52,226 nt of DNA from a virus, in the IMG/VR virus record IMGVR_UViG_3300028146_000004, positions 1 through 52,226 of that record. The stretch is one strand, 5' to 3'. Made by a program: the position numbers and the translations under genes. The notes under the pieces are model-generated. The model was not told the origin of the DNA and ran no database searches. It saw only the letters and a list, made by a program, of their open reading frames with translations. This document shows positions 29,381 through 36,707 of the stretch, piece after piece (the stretch's first letter is position 1; every line of letters starts with the position of its first letter).

Positions 29381-29791
29381 ATGAGACAAGATCAGGTAGC
29401 AATGCTCAACGCCGCACGCCGAGGGACAACATTCCCTTCGGTAGCATCGCAGCACAAGATGGAGTCGATCCATCCTACTCAGACGGTCCCAGACGAGGGG
29501 AAGGACAAGCCGCAAGTCGTTCCGAACCGTACGATGCGACGCCGCAGTCGCAAGAGCAAGAAGAACTGGACGTCCAACCCCTACGGCAGGGTCACTGGCT
29601 TGAAGAGTCCGCAGCCACAAGCTTCGCTCTTCACACTCGTAGCCATTCACGTTAGGGACGAAGCCGGCAAGGTCGTTCGCAAGTTCGTCGTACCACGAGA
29701 GAACGTCGACCAGGCGATGCTGGCCAAGTCTCGTTCGGAGCAGAAGGCTGACCTTAAGCCTCGAGTTCACAGAGTCAAAGGCGTAGCATGA
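29381..29791 (+). CDS. Unknown basic protein between queE and folE, 136 aa
   Basis: 136 residues starting five bases after queE, ending in an ATGA overlap with folE. The middle is very basic (NRTMRRRSRKSKKNWTSNPYGR), then comes a small beta-like core (FTLVAIHVRDEAGKVVRKFVVPRENV). The basic stretch suits DNA binding, so it could be a substrate-targeting partner of the DNA-modifying enzymes. This is inference from position and charge. Confidence 0.65.
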   Translation: MRQDQVAMLNAARRGTTFPSVASQHKMESIHPTQTVPDEGKDKPQVVPNRTMRRRSRKSKKNWTSNPYGRVTGLKSPQPQASLFTLVAIHVRDEAGKVVRKFVVPRENVDQAMLAKSRSEQKADLKPRVHRVKGVA

Positions 29792-30513
29792 GTTTCAACC
29801 ACACGCATAAGGGTGTTCCGTGTCAGAACATCTACTGCGCACTTCCGCGAGACACCGGTGTTGGATCTAACGCCGCTACCGAGAAGGAACTCGTCGAGAT
29901 GCCTCGAGCAGAGTTCGAGCGTCATGAAGGGAAGCGCATGAGCAAATTCAACGCGAGTGAGGTCGAGCTGCGCCAAGCGGCCGAGCAGGTTCTGCGAGGC
30001 ACGACCGGCTTGGACACCGACAGTGAGCACGGACGGCACACGCCAGATCGCTTCATCAAGATGTTGCGCGAGCTCACTACGCCAACTCCGATCGAGTTCA
30101 CCACGTTCAAGAACGACGGCATGGACGAGATGATCGTCGTCGAGGCCATCCCGTTCGTCTCGCTCTGCAACCATCACGTCGTTCCCTTCATCGGGAAGGC
30201 GTACATCGGCTACATCCCGGACGACCAAATCGCTGGCCTGAGCAAGTTCGCTCGGGTCGTCCATCACTTCGCTCGGCGTCTGCAAGTGCAGGAGCAGCTC
30301 ACGAAGGACATTGCGGACTTCCTGGAAGAGAACCTCAAACCTCTTGGCGTCGCAGTCGTCCTTCGTGCAGAGCACTTCTGCATGACCATCCGAGGCGTGC
30401 AGGTTCCCGGCACAAAGACGTACACGGCGGCCATGCGCGGCCGCTTCTCGGAACACGAGCGTACTGCCAAGGCCGAGTTCCTGGCCGAGATCAACGGAGG
30501 CAATCATGGCTGA
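29788..30513 (+). CDS. folE: GTP cyclohydrolase I
   Basis: 241 residues. Zinc ligands C127, H130 and C198 (LCNHH, EHFCM), with the family signature LSKFARVVHHFARRLQVQE (about 151-169) and HGRHTPDRFIKM. The enzyme converts GTP to dihydroneopterin triphosphate, the entry step to preQ0. The first 50 residues are an extension not usual in the family, with Cys at 12 and 17. An internal ATG at 29938 (behind GAAGGGAAG) would give the standard length and may be a second start. Confidence 0.93.
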   Translation: MSFNHTHKGVPCQNIYCALPRDTGVGSNAATEKELVEMPRAEFERHEGKRMSKFNASEVELRQAAEQVLRGTTGLDTDSEHGRHTPDRFIKMLRELTTPTPIEFTTFKNDGMDEMIVVEAIPFVSLCNHHVVPFIGKAYIGYIPDDQIAGLSKFARVVHHFARRLQVQEQLTKDIADFLEENLKPLGVAVVLRAEHFCMTIRGVQVPGTKTYTAAMRGRFSEHERTAKAEFLAEINGGNHG

Positions 30514-30817
30514 CGTCCCCGACGGCGAGAACATTGCTCAGACTGTCTTCGACTTGAGCAGCGAGTTCGACGTTCGCTGCGAAGAGCGCCACGCACTCGG
30601 TCAGGAGAAGTACGGCGCCGGAGCTTTCCTCATGGCCGACACGATGGAGATGGCTCTCGAAGAGATCCTCGACCTCGCCAACTACGCTCGCTACACCTAC
30701 ATCAGGGTCCGCCTCTTGCAGGAGAGCATCAGGGCCCAGGTAGCAGCGAACCAACAGCCGTCTGCACAGCAAGGCTTCATCTCGAACAAGGAAGTACACG
30801 GAGGAGGACAGAGTTGA
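30506..30817 (+). CDS. MazG-like/all-alpha pyrophosphohydrolase candidate
   Basis: 103 residues, overlapping folE by eight bases. CEERHALGQEKYGAGAFL...DTMEMALEEILDLANYARYTYIR (about 25-68) follows the R-x-G-x-EKYG ... EExxD-x3-Y pattern seen in phage all-alpha NTP pyrophosphohydrolases. Lying between folE and dpdA, it may adjust nucleotide pools, for example by removing unwanted guanine nucleotides. The family call is tentative because only the core motif is visible. Confidence 0.6.
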   Translation: MADVPDGENIAQTVFDLSSEFDVRCEERHALGQEKYGAGAFLMADTMEMALEEILDLANYARYTYIRVRLLQESIRAQVAANQQPSAQQGFISNKEVHGGGQS

Positions 30818-31569
30818 GGGCTGCACTGATTCCGCCGATGGGAGCTGAGTACTCCGCACTCAGCTCCGACATTCACCTTGTCCTGCCACTCAAGGAGTGT
30901 CGAGACAATCCCGACTACCTCGCAGCGTACCGTCACGCATGGCGTCGAGGTGACTACCTCATCCTCGACAACGGCTGCGCCGAAGGCAAGATCGTCGACA
31001 ATCGAGTACTAATCCAATTCGCGAGAACGATTAACGCTCACGAGGTCGTAGCGCCTGATGTGATGGGCGACGGACCTCTTACACTTCGTCGTACGGTCGA
31101 GTTCGTTCGGTACGTACCCGAAGCTCGTAACTACTCGATCATGGGTGTTCTTCAAGGTGAGAACATCCAACAAGTCCTACGACTCGCTGAGGCATTTGCT
31201 CAGCTACCCACCATCACTGCAGTTGGCATTCCGAAGATTCTCGTGTCAACAATTGACCATGAGGTACGCGCTCGCGTAGCAGCGAACATCCTCAAGGTCT
31301 ACGGCAACCGCTTCGAGATCCACCTGCTCGGTCTCAATAGAGACTTCCAGACAGAAATGCTGGACGTTACGTTCCCTCCTGAGATCCGATCGATGGACTC
31401 AGCGCAACCGTACAAGTTCACCGAAGCTGGCATCGCCATGACGGCCGTCAACGTAACAGGCCGTGGCGAGCTAACAAGGCGTCGGCACGACTACTTCAAA
31501 GCGCCACGCAAGTACGACGCCGGCCTACTAGCTTCGAACATCGAGACGTTTATGAGTTGGTGCCGATGA
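30814..31569 (+). CDS. dpdA: DpdA-like DNA 7-deazaguanine transglycosylase
   Basis: 251 residues from a TTG start that overlaps the upstream stop (TTGA), behind GGAGGAGG. The order of motifs follows tRNA-guanine transglycosylase: LDNG (51-54) in place of the base-binding DSGG, APD (80-82), GVLQG (111-115, compare GIVQGG), GIPK, HLLGL (170-174) and SMDSAQP (193-199), which carries the likely nucleophilic Asp. The protein is short for a tRNA enzyme and lacks an evident zinc site, as known for phage DpdA. It would swap guanine in DNA for preQ0 made by the upstream enzymes. Substrate is inferred from family and neighbours. Confidence 0.85.
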   Translation: MRAALIPPMGAEYSALSSDIHLVLPLKECRDNPDYLAAYRHAWRRGDYLILDNGCAEGKIVDNRVLIQFARTINAHEVVAPDVMGDGPLTLRRTVEFVRYVPEARNYSIMGVLQGENIQQVLRLAEAFAQLPTITAVGIPKILVSTIDHEVRARVAANILKVYGNRFEIHLLGLNRDFQTEMLDVTFPPEIRSMDSAQPYKFTEAGIAMTAVNVTGRGELTRRRHDYFKAPRKYDAGLLASNIETFMSWCR

Positions 31570-33971
31570 AGGCTGAAGCGTCCGGCGCTGACTGTCAGCA
31601 CTGCCCGCTGCGAGACGCCGGGTATGCCCCAACCAAACGCCCACAGGGAGGGCGGCCTCTTTCCAATGGCGAACGAAAGATAGTAATCGTTGGAGAAGCT
31701 CCAGGGTTCGTTGAGACGCAATTCGGTTCGCCCTTCTCGGGACCCTCAGGCAAGCTCCTCAACACCGTACTCAAGTACCAAGGCATCGAACGCAAGGAAG
31801 TGATGCTGACCAATGCATGCCTATGTAGGCCTCCGGATAACGCTACTCCTCCTAAAGCGGCGGTGGTTGCGTGTAAGACTCGTCTCGCGAACGAGATCCG
31901 ACAATTCGCAGGCGATGACGCAGTCGACGTTATTGCTCTTGGCGGGACCGCGGGAACGCTACTGGTGGACGATCCGGGGACAATTACCACGCTACGTGTC
32001 GGTCCTCCAAGGAAGCCCGCCGCGTGGCTTGCGCGTAGCTGGGGAGATGCTTCTGTACAACCTGATGTGCGAGTTATCCCTACCTGGCACCCCGCGTACT
32101 GTCTCCGTAACGCTGACGCGTTCCCGTCCCTCGTTAGCGACATTGGTAAGGTAAGGGAGACCAGCCGTGAGCCTTGGCGTGAACCTGAGTGGAGAATATT
32201 TGACGATCCGGATCGAGCGGTTGCCGTCATCGCTGAGCTGGAGCGAATTGAAGGCCCTCTCGTCATCGACATTGAAGTCGGTTTTGACAAGGACGAGGCC
32301 TTCGACCATCCGAACAACTATTCTCTTCTCTGCGTGGGAATTGCTTTTGCAAGAGGACAGGCAGTGGTTCTGGGTGAGCGTGCACTTGCCGACGACGACG
32401 TGGTCGATGGACTGCGGCGACTCCTACGAAGCCACCGACTCATCGGACACAACGGCAAGTTTGACCTTGCCGGACTTTGGCCAAAGCTCGGAAGCCTCGA
32501 ACTCTGGTTCGACACCATGCTCGCCAGCTATGTCCTCGATGAGCGGCCTGGCCAGCACGGTCTTAAAGTTCTTGCCGTCGAGAAACTAGGAGCTCCGAAG
32601 TACGATGAGGAAATTCGAAAGTACGTGCCTCGCCGAGGAAATTATGGAGATATTCCTCGGCCAATCCTCTACCGGTATAACGCGTACGACGTTGCATGCA
32701 CATGGGAGTTGTACGAGCTGTTCACTGAAAGCATGCATCGACAAGGGCTCCGGGGAGTCCATGACTTTTTGGTCAAAGCAGCCAACCAGCTCATGTACCT
32801 CGAGCTCAATGGGATTGCAATTGACAGAGAGTATATGCGCCGACTCGAGTCCGAATACCTCGAACGGCTCAACGAGATCGAGGTGGAACTGGACCAGATT
32901 GTTAAGGAGTCGACAGGTCATCTAGACGACGGTCCAATGCAGCACATCAACCCGCGTTCACCGGCGCAGGTGAAACTCTACCTGGAGACACAAGGTGTTA
33001 ACGTTCAGTCTACGAACCAGGAAACACTCGAGTTCCTGCTCGAGCGACTGCCTAAGGGGAGTGCCAAACAGCGTTTTGTATCAGTTCTTCTTCGGTACAG
33101 ACGCCAACACAAGCTCTACAGTACATACATCGTTGGAATCCGCAAACGGCTTTACCGCGGACGTATTTACACTACTTACCTTCTCCACGGAACGACAAGC
33201 GGCCGACTGGCAAGTCGGAATCCGAATCTGCAGAACATTGTTCGTGATAAGGAGATCCGACGGCAGTTTGGTGTCACACACCCTGACCACGTACTGATCC
33301 AGTGCGACTACAAACAGGCCGAGGCTCGCGTCATGGCTACGCTCTCTCAGGATGAATACCTAAGAGAGATCCTAAGCCGTAACGAGGAGGGCTACGACTT
33401 CTTCAACGAGCTATCCGATCAGCTATACGGAGTTGGTCAATGGGGTAAAGAGGAGCGCATCAGGACGAAGGCGTTCTTCTACGGCATCGGCTACGGCCGA
33501 GAAGCGTACTCGATCGGGCTCGAGTACGGCCTTGACCCTCGTGAAGCGCAACGACGATACGACGAGTTCGTCGGGCTCATCCCGAACGTTGTCAAATGGC
33601 AAGAGGCTATACGTAGCCAAGTTCTGAGGGGAGAACCTCTTGTCTCACCCTTCGGACGACGCAGACGGTTCTGGCTCATCACCGACCAGAACAAAAAAGA
33701 TGTCCTTAACGAAGCGTTGTCCTATCTGCCGCAATCAACTGCAAGTGACATCTGCCTATCCGCTCTTATTCGCGTGCGACCCTTGCTACGTGGTTTGGGT
33801 TTCCTTCGACTCACAATTCACGATGCTCTCGTTGTTGAGTGTCATGGAGACCGTACCGAGGAAGTGGGACAGCTACTTAGTACGACCATGGCAGCCGAAG
33901 GTCGACACTTTACCGACTATGTTCCTTTCCCAGTAGACATCAGCATCGGCAAGAGTTGGGGAGATCTGTGA
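31566..33971 (+). CDS. Uracil-DNA glycosylase-DNA polymerase I fusion
   Basis: 801 residues from the ATG at 31566 (ATGA overlap with dpdA). Residues 1 to about 200 match family-4 uracil-DNA glycosylase: C10/C13 plus two later Cys for a 4Fe-4S cluster, GEAPGFVETQFGSPFSG, and TWHPAYCLRN. Next comes a 3'-5' exonuclease (LVIDIEVGFDKD, LIGHNGKFDL, YNAYDVACTW). The family-A polymerase follows: motif A QCDYKQAEARVM, motif B RIRTKAFFYGIGYG, and motif C IHDALVVE, where the usual HDE reads HDA. It replicates the phage genome; the glycosylase part may detect uracil in the template. A related N-terminal fusion is known in SPO1-type phages. Confidence 0.93.
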   Translation: MKAEASGADCQHCPLRDAGYAPTKRPQGGRPLSNGERKIVIVGEAPGFVETQFGSPFSGPSGKLLNTVLKYQGIERKEVMLTNACLCRPPDNATPPKAAVVACKTRLANEIRQFAGDDAVDVIALGGTAGTLLVDDPGTITTLRVGPPRKPAAWLARSWGDASVQPDVRVIPTWHPAYCLRNADAFPSLVSDIGKVRETSREPWREPEWRIFDDPDRAVAVIAELERIEGPLVIDIEVGFDKDEAFDHPNNYSLLCVGIAFARGQAVVLGERALADDDVVDGLRRLLRSHRLIGHNGKFDLAGLWPKLGSLELWFDTMLASYVLDERPGQHGLKVLAVEKLGAPKYDEEIRKYVPRRGNYGDIPRPILYRYNAYDVACTWELYELFTESMHRQGLRGVHDFLVKAANQLMYLELNGIAIDREYMRRLESEYLERLNEIEVELDQIVKESTGHLDDGPMQHINPRSPAQVKLYLETQGVNVQSTNQETLEFLLERLPKGSAKQRFVSVLLRYRRQHKLYSTYIVGIRKRLYRGRIYTTYLLHGTTSGRLASRNPNLQNIVRDKEIRRQFGVTHPDHVLIQCDYKQAEARVMATLSQDEYLREILSRNEEGYDFFNELSDQLYGVGQWGKEERIRTKAFFYGIGYGREAYSIGLEYGLDPREAQRRYDEFVGLIPNVVKWQEAIRSQVLRGEPLVSPFGRRRRFWLITDQNKKDVLNEALSYLPQSTASDICLSALIRVRPLLRGLGFLRLTIHDALVVECHGDRTEEVGQLLSTTMAAEGRHFTDYVPFPVDISIGKSWGDL

Positions 33972-34321
33972 GCTACTCAGCGCAAGTTGACTATTGGTTC
34001 GATGAGACTCAGCTCGCCATTGGTAAGTGGTCTCGACACAACTTTCCCAGCTCCGACATCGTCATGTCCACGTTGGGCATCGCTGAAGAAGTCGGCGAAC
34101 TCTGTCGGGCAGTGCTCAAGCGTGCTCAAGCCGTCCGTGGAACTCGTGCTGAGTGGACTATCGAGATGCGCAAGGAGATGGGTGATGTTCTCATCAAGCT
34201 GTTCCAGATCGCTGACCTAGAAGATGTCGACCTGCTTGACATCTTCCGACGTCGTTGGAGCGAAGTACAGCAACGCGACTTCCAGAAGGATCAGATCGGA
34301 CACGGACTACCTAAGGAGTGA
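33968..34321 (+). CDS. MazG-like nucleotide pyrophosphohydrolase
   Basis: 117 residues from a GTG overlapping the polymerase stop. STLGIAEEVGELCRAVLKRAQ...EWTIEMRKEMGDVLIKLFQIADL (about 38-88) has the EExxE and E-x2-D metal-binding motifs of MazG-type enzymes, which hydrolyse NTPs or dNTPs to monophosphates. Directly coupled to the polymerase, it probably shapes the dNTP pool during replication. Confidence 0.82.
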   Translation: MSYSAQVDYWFDETQLAIGKWSRHNFPSSDIVMSTLGIAEEVGELCRAVLKRAQAVRGTRAEWTIEMRKEMGDVLIKLFQIADLEDVDLLDIFRRRWSEVQQRDFQKDQIGHGLPKE

Positions 34322-34327
34322 CCTGTA

Positions 34328-34414
34328 ATGGTACTTCTGCTTAAGGCCCTGAACAAGGTCATGGACGGTATCATCCACATACTGAAGGAGGTAAAGGAGT
34401 GGCTAGGGGCATAG
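34328..34414 (+). CDS. Possible 28-residue peptide
   Basis: ATG at 34328 behind AAGGAGTG, product VLLLKALNKVMDGIIHILKEVKEWLGA. It would be an amphipathic helix and overlaps the start of the next gene by 16 bases. The composition resembles small toxic or membrane-active peptides, but translation is unproven. Confidence 0.4.
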   Translation: MVLLLKALNKVMDGIIHILKEVKEWLGA

Positions 34415-34719
34415 CTGCAAACGTCGGCGATGAACGAGTTTCCAAGAACGGCTACCTGTACCGGAAGACCGAATACGGCTGGGAGCTCGTTCATCGCATC
34501 ATGGCTGAGACCAAGCTCGGCCGCAAGCTTCACGACAACGAGTACGCAACGTTCGGCGACGGCGATCGAACGAACCTCGATCCGAAGAACATCGTCGTCA
34601 GGGTTCGAGGACGTGCATCCATCCGTCGTCGCCTTGCAGCACTTGACGCCCGCATCGCTGAGATGACCGATGCACGCGTGAAGCTCGAACAGAGACTGGA
34701 GACGCAGGAGTCCCTCTGA
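34399..34719 (+). CDS. Degenerate HNH-type protein, 106 aa
   Basis: 106 residues from a GTG behind AAGGAGG. GYLYRKTEYGWELVHRIMAETKLGRKLHDNEYATFGDGDRTNLDPKNIVV (about 18-67) follows the layout of HNH nucleases with the VHHxDGDRxNxxPxNL core. The central His-His is replaced by Thr-Phe here (YATFGDGD), so catalysis is doubtful. A C-terminal helix with a coiled-coil pattern follows. Possibly a DNA-binding remnant of a homing-type enzyme. Confidence 0.65.
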   Translation: MARGIAANVGDERVSKNGYLYRKTEYGWELVHRIMAETKLGRKLHDNEYATFGDGDRTNLDPKNIVVRVRGRASIRRRLAALDARIAEMTDARVKLEQRLETQESL

Positions 34720-35090
34720 TGCCACCCAAAGTAGGTTCCCCTCAACGTGGCGGGTGGCCACACAAGCACCCTAGCCTGAACTGCTACAAGAACCATAAGT
34801 GTCGGTGTGCTGCCTGTAAGGCATTACAGGCAAAGGCAAATGTCGACGCGCGTAGGAAGCGTCGCGAGCGGCAGGCGCAGGGCAAGCATCCGCTACCACC
34901 AAAGTCCGTCAATGCTCAAAAGGCACCCCGCGAGAAGGGTGTTAAGCTCTCGCCAACCGAAGTAGAAAGCCTACGTCGAATGGTGGGCTACGACCCTAAC
35001 AAGGACTACAGACACGAGGACCAACTTGAGACCTGGAAGGAAAAGAAGAGAGTCAAGCACTACGCTAGGCTAACGGTGAAGTCTAACTAA
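34719..35090 (+). CDS. Zinc-finger protein of the GCRC-type, 123 aa
   Basis: 123 residues. SLNCYKNHKCRCAACKALQAK (about 20-40) is the small Cys-rich motif common in actinobacterial phage proteins (CxxxxxCRCxxC). It is followed by a strongly basic helix (DARRKRRERQAQGKH) and a C-terminal domain. Likely a DNA-binding regulator. Its final codons and stop run into the 35081-35122 palindromic repeat. Confidence 0.65.
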   Translation: MPPKVGSPQRGGWPHKHPSLNCYKNHKCRCAACKALQAKANVDARRKRRERQAQGKHPLPPKSVNAQKAPREKGVKLSPTEVESLRRMVGYDPNKDYRHEDQLETWKEKKRVKHYARLTVKSN

Positions 35091-35122
35091 GGTCTAACCT
35101 ATCTAGACCTTAAAGAGACAAG
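35081..35122 (-). repeat. 42-bp palindromic repeat, copy 2 (minus orientation)
   Basis: Contains TAAGGTCTA/TAGACCTTA (nine-base arms, seven-base spacer, 35088-35112). Read on the minus strand it matches 18172-18213 at 38 of 42 positions by eye. Further GTCTAAC sites lie at 35092 and 35160. The first ten bases overlap the end of the zinc-finger gene. Confidence 0.8.
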
Positions 35123-35231
35123 AGGAATCTACCGCCTAAGTAGAAAGCCATGCAGTTTCGTCTAACTAGAGTCTAGCCGTCGGACGTATCTCACATCCCA
35201 CAGAGCGGCTAAAGTCGATGGAGGTGCTCAG

Positions 35232-35441
35232 TTGAAGGTACTTGCACGTACATGGAACAAGAACGCATCAGGCGTGCTCTGGGAAGCACTCTGGTTCTAT
35301 CAGGAAGGTGCGTCGTTCGGACGACGCTTGATCGCTCCTGGTGTGTACGCTCCAGACACCATCTTTGAGAACGAAGAGAACTTCTGGGCCGCCTACGAAA
35401 GCGAGCGGCAGCAGTTCTTCGGAGAGAGGATCAATGGATAA
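35232..35441 (+). CDS. Hypothetical protein, 69 aa
   Basis: 69 residues from a TTG start behind GGAGGTGC; no ATG lies near the site. Aromatic-rich (VLWEALWFYQEGASFGRRL, NFWAAYESERQQFF). It overlaps the RuvC-like gene by eight bases. No family recognised. Confidence 0.6.
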   Translation: MKVLARTWNKNASGVLWEALWFYQEGASFGRRLIAPGVYAPDTIFENEENFWAAYESERQQFFGERING

Positions 35442-35985
35442 CTACAAGGTCACGATCGGCGTGGACCCTGGTGGTACCACCGGCCTTGCTGCATACTACT
35501 ACGAGCTGCAGCAGTGGTACAGAACCCAGATATCGAACTGCGATACCCGTGAAGGCCTTCGGCGTGTCACCAGCATGATCCACGGCATCTACCGGCGCTG
35601 CGAGCCGTTCCTCGCCAAGCCGACTGTCCACATCCTCTGCGAGCAGTTCGACTTCCGGAAAGACGAACAGTTCCGCGACAAGATCGATTACACTGCGCGC
35701 GAGGTGATCGGCGTCCTGAAGTACGAGTTCGGCTTCGTGGACTTCGTACGCCTTGACTTCACGGGCGCTTCCCTCGGCAAAGGCTTCTGGACGGATGACA
35801 AGATTCGCCGTCTGGGCCTGTGGGAGCCTGGAAACAAGCACGCGATGGACGCGACCCGCCACGTGCTCCGCTACCGTACGTTCGAGCGCAACGAACGGGA
35901 CCTGCTTCGACCACTTCGTATGACACAGCTCGACGACTACCGCGAGCACGTACCGATCGACGAAGTAAGGACGGACCTAGTATGA
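35434..35985 (+). CDS. RuvC-like Holliday-junction resolvase
   Basis: 183 residues from the ATG at 35434 behind AGAGAGG. RNase H-fold motifs are in order: VTIGVDPGGTTGLA (Asp about 10), HILCEQF (Glu about 71) and NKHAMDATRHVLRY (Asp about 145). These supply the acidic residues that bind metal and cut four-way junctions. It would resolve recombination or replication intermediates before packaging. Start chosen because the upstream frame is a shadow of the 69-aa gene. Confidence 0.82.
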   Translation: MDNYKVTIGVDPGGTTGLAAYYYELQQWYRTQISNCDTREGLRRVTSMIHGIYRRCEPFLAKPTVHILCEQFDFRKDEQFRDKIDYTAREVIGVLKYEFGFVDFVRLDFTGASLGKGFWTDDKIRRLGLWEPGNKHAMDATRHVLRYRTFERNERDLLRPLRMTQLDDYREHVPIDEVRTDLV

Positions 35986-36263
35986 GTGACTGGCGCGAGA
36001 ACGCTGCGGACCCGGCAGGGCTGGACGCGGCGATCGAGGCGGCCGAGCAGACGTTCGCCGCGAAGTCGCCACCCGGCCGCGTTGGTGGCGAGGAACTGGT
36101 TGCGCTGGCCGCCGCCATCCGCGCTGCCGCTCCCCACCTCCGGGCGGCGGCACTGAACGAGGCGGCGGACGAGATCGACCGGATGCCGCCCTTGGGCATG
36201 GGCATCGTCGGCAAGGTCTCCGGGTGGCTCCGCGTGCGGGCCGGGCGGGAGGCGACGTCGTGA
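35982..36263 (+). CDS. Ala-rich helical protein, 93 aa
   Basis: 93 residues with an ATGA overlap to the resolvase gene. Extremely Ala-rich (AAIEAAEQTFAAK, LVALAAAIRAAAPHLRAAALNEAADEIDRM) and higher in GC than its neighbours, suggesting recent acquisition. Last gene of the plus arm. No family recognised. Confidence 0.65.
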   Translation: MSDWRENAADPAGLDAAIEAAEQTFAAKSPPGRVGGEELVALAAAIRAAAPHLRAAALNEAADEIDRMPPLGMGIVGKVSGWLRVRAGREATS

Positions 36264-36278
36264 CCGACGAGTAAGGCG

Positions 36279-36321
36279 CTGGCCCGCTACCGGAGGAGGG
36301 TGAGTCCAGGTAGCGGGCCAG
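36279..36321. terminator. Convergent terminator hairpin
   Basis: CTGGCCCGCTACC pairs perfectly with GGTAGCGGGCCAG around a 17-base loop. It sits where the plus and minus arms converge and can act on both transcripts. Confidence 0.75.
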
Positions 36322-36350
36322 CTGTCTATATATGGTTCTAGAAACGGATA

Positions 36351-36707
36351 TTAGCTTTGGCTCTCCTCCCTTCTATGTTGTCCCTCACGCTTCCGTACTG
36401 GCTCAATGAGGTCGACAGGCTTCTGCTGGGCAATGCTTAGGAGCCTAATAGGCCACCAGGTCTGAGCCACGTATGCCAGGTACAAAGCTAGGGATACCAC
36501 CTTCCTACCTGGCCAGTCTCCAAAGATCTGGTTGGCAATGATCAGCAGGAACAAGGCGGCTAGATTACTATATACCACCACGAAGAATCTACCTGCGTAA
36601 GTATCTCGCCACCGCCCCCCTGACAGAACCCAGTAACGGGTAACAAAGGTCAGACAACCCACCAATCCCATTATTGTCACCAGCAGTGACAGCATCCTGT
36701 AGATCAT
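36351..36707 (-). CDS. Membrane protein with three TM segments, holin candidate
   Basis: 118 residues. Hydrophobic segments at about 4-24 (RMLSLLVTIMGLVGCLTFV), 42-62 (FVVVYSNLAALFLLIIANQI) and 70-88 (VVSLALYLAYVAQTWW), followed by a charged tail. Last gene of the late operon, close to the endolysin, which suits a holin or spanin-related role, but the hydrophilic tail and size are not decisive. Confidence 0.6.
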   Translation of the reverse strand: MIYRMLSLLVTIMGLVGCLTFVTRYWVLSGGRWRDTYAGRFFVVVYSNLAALFLLIIANQIFGDWPGRKVVSLALYLAYVAQTWWPIRLLSIAQQKPVDLIEPVRKREGQHRREESQS

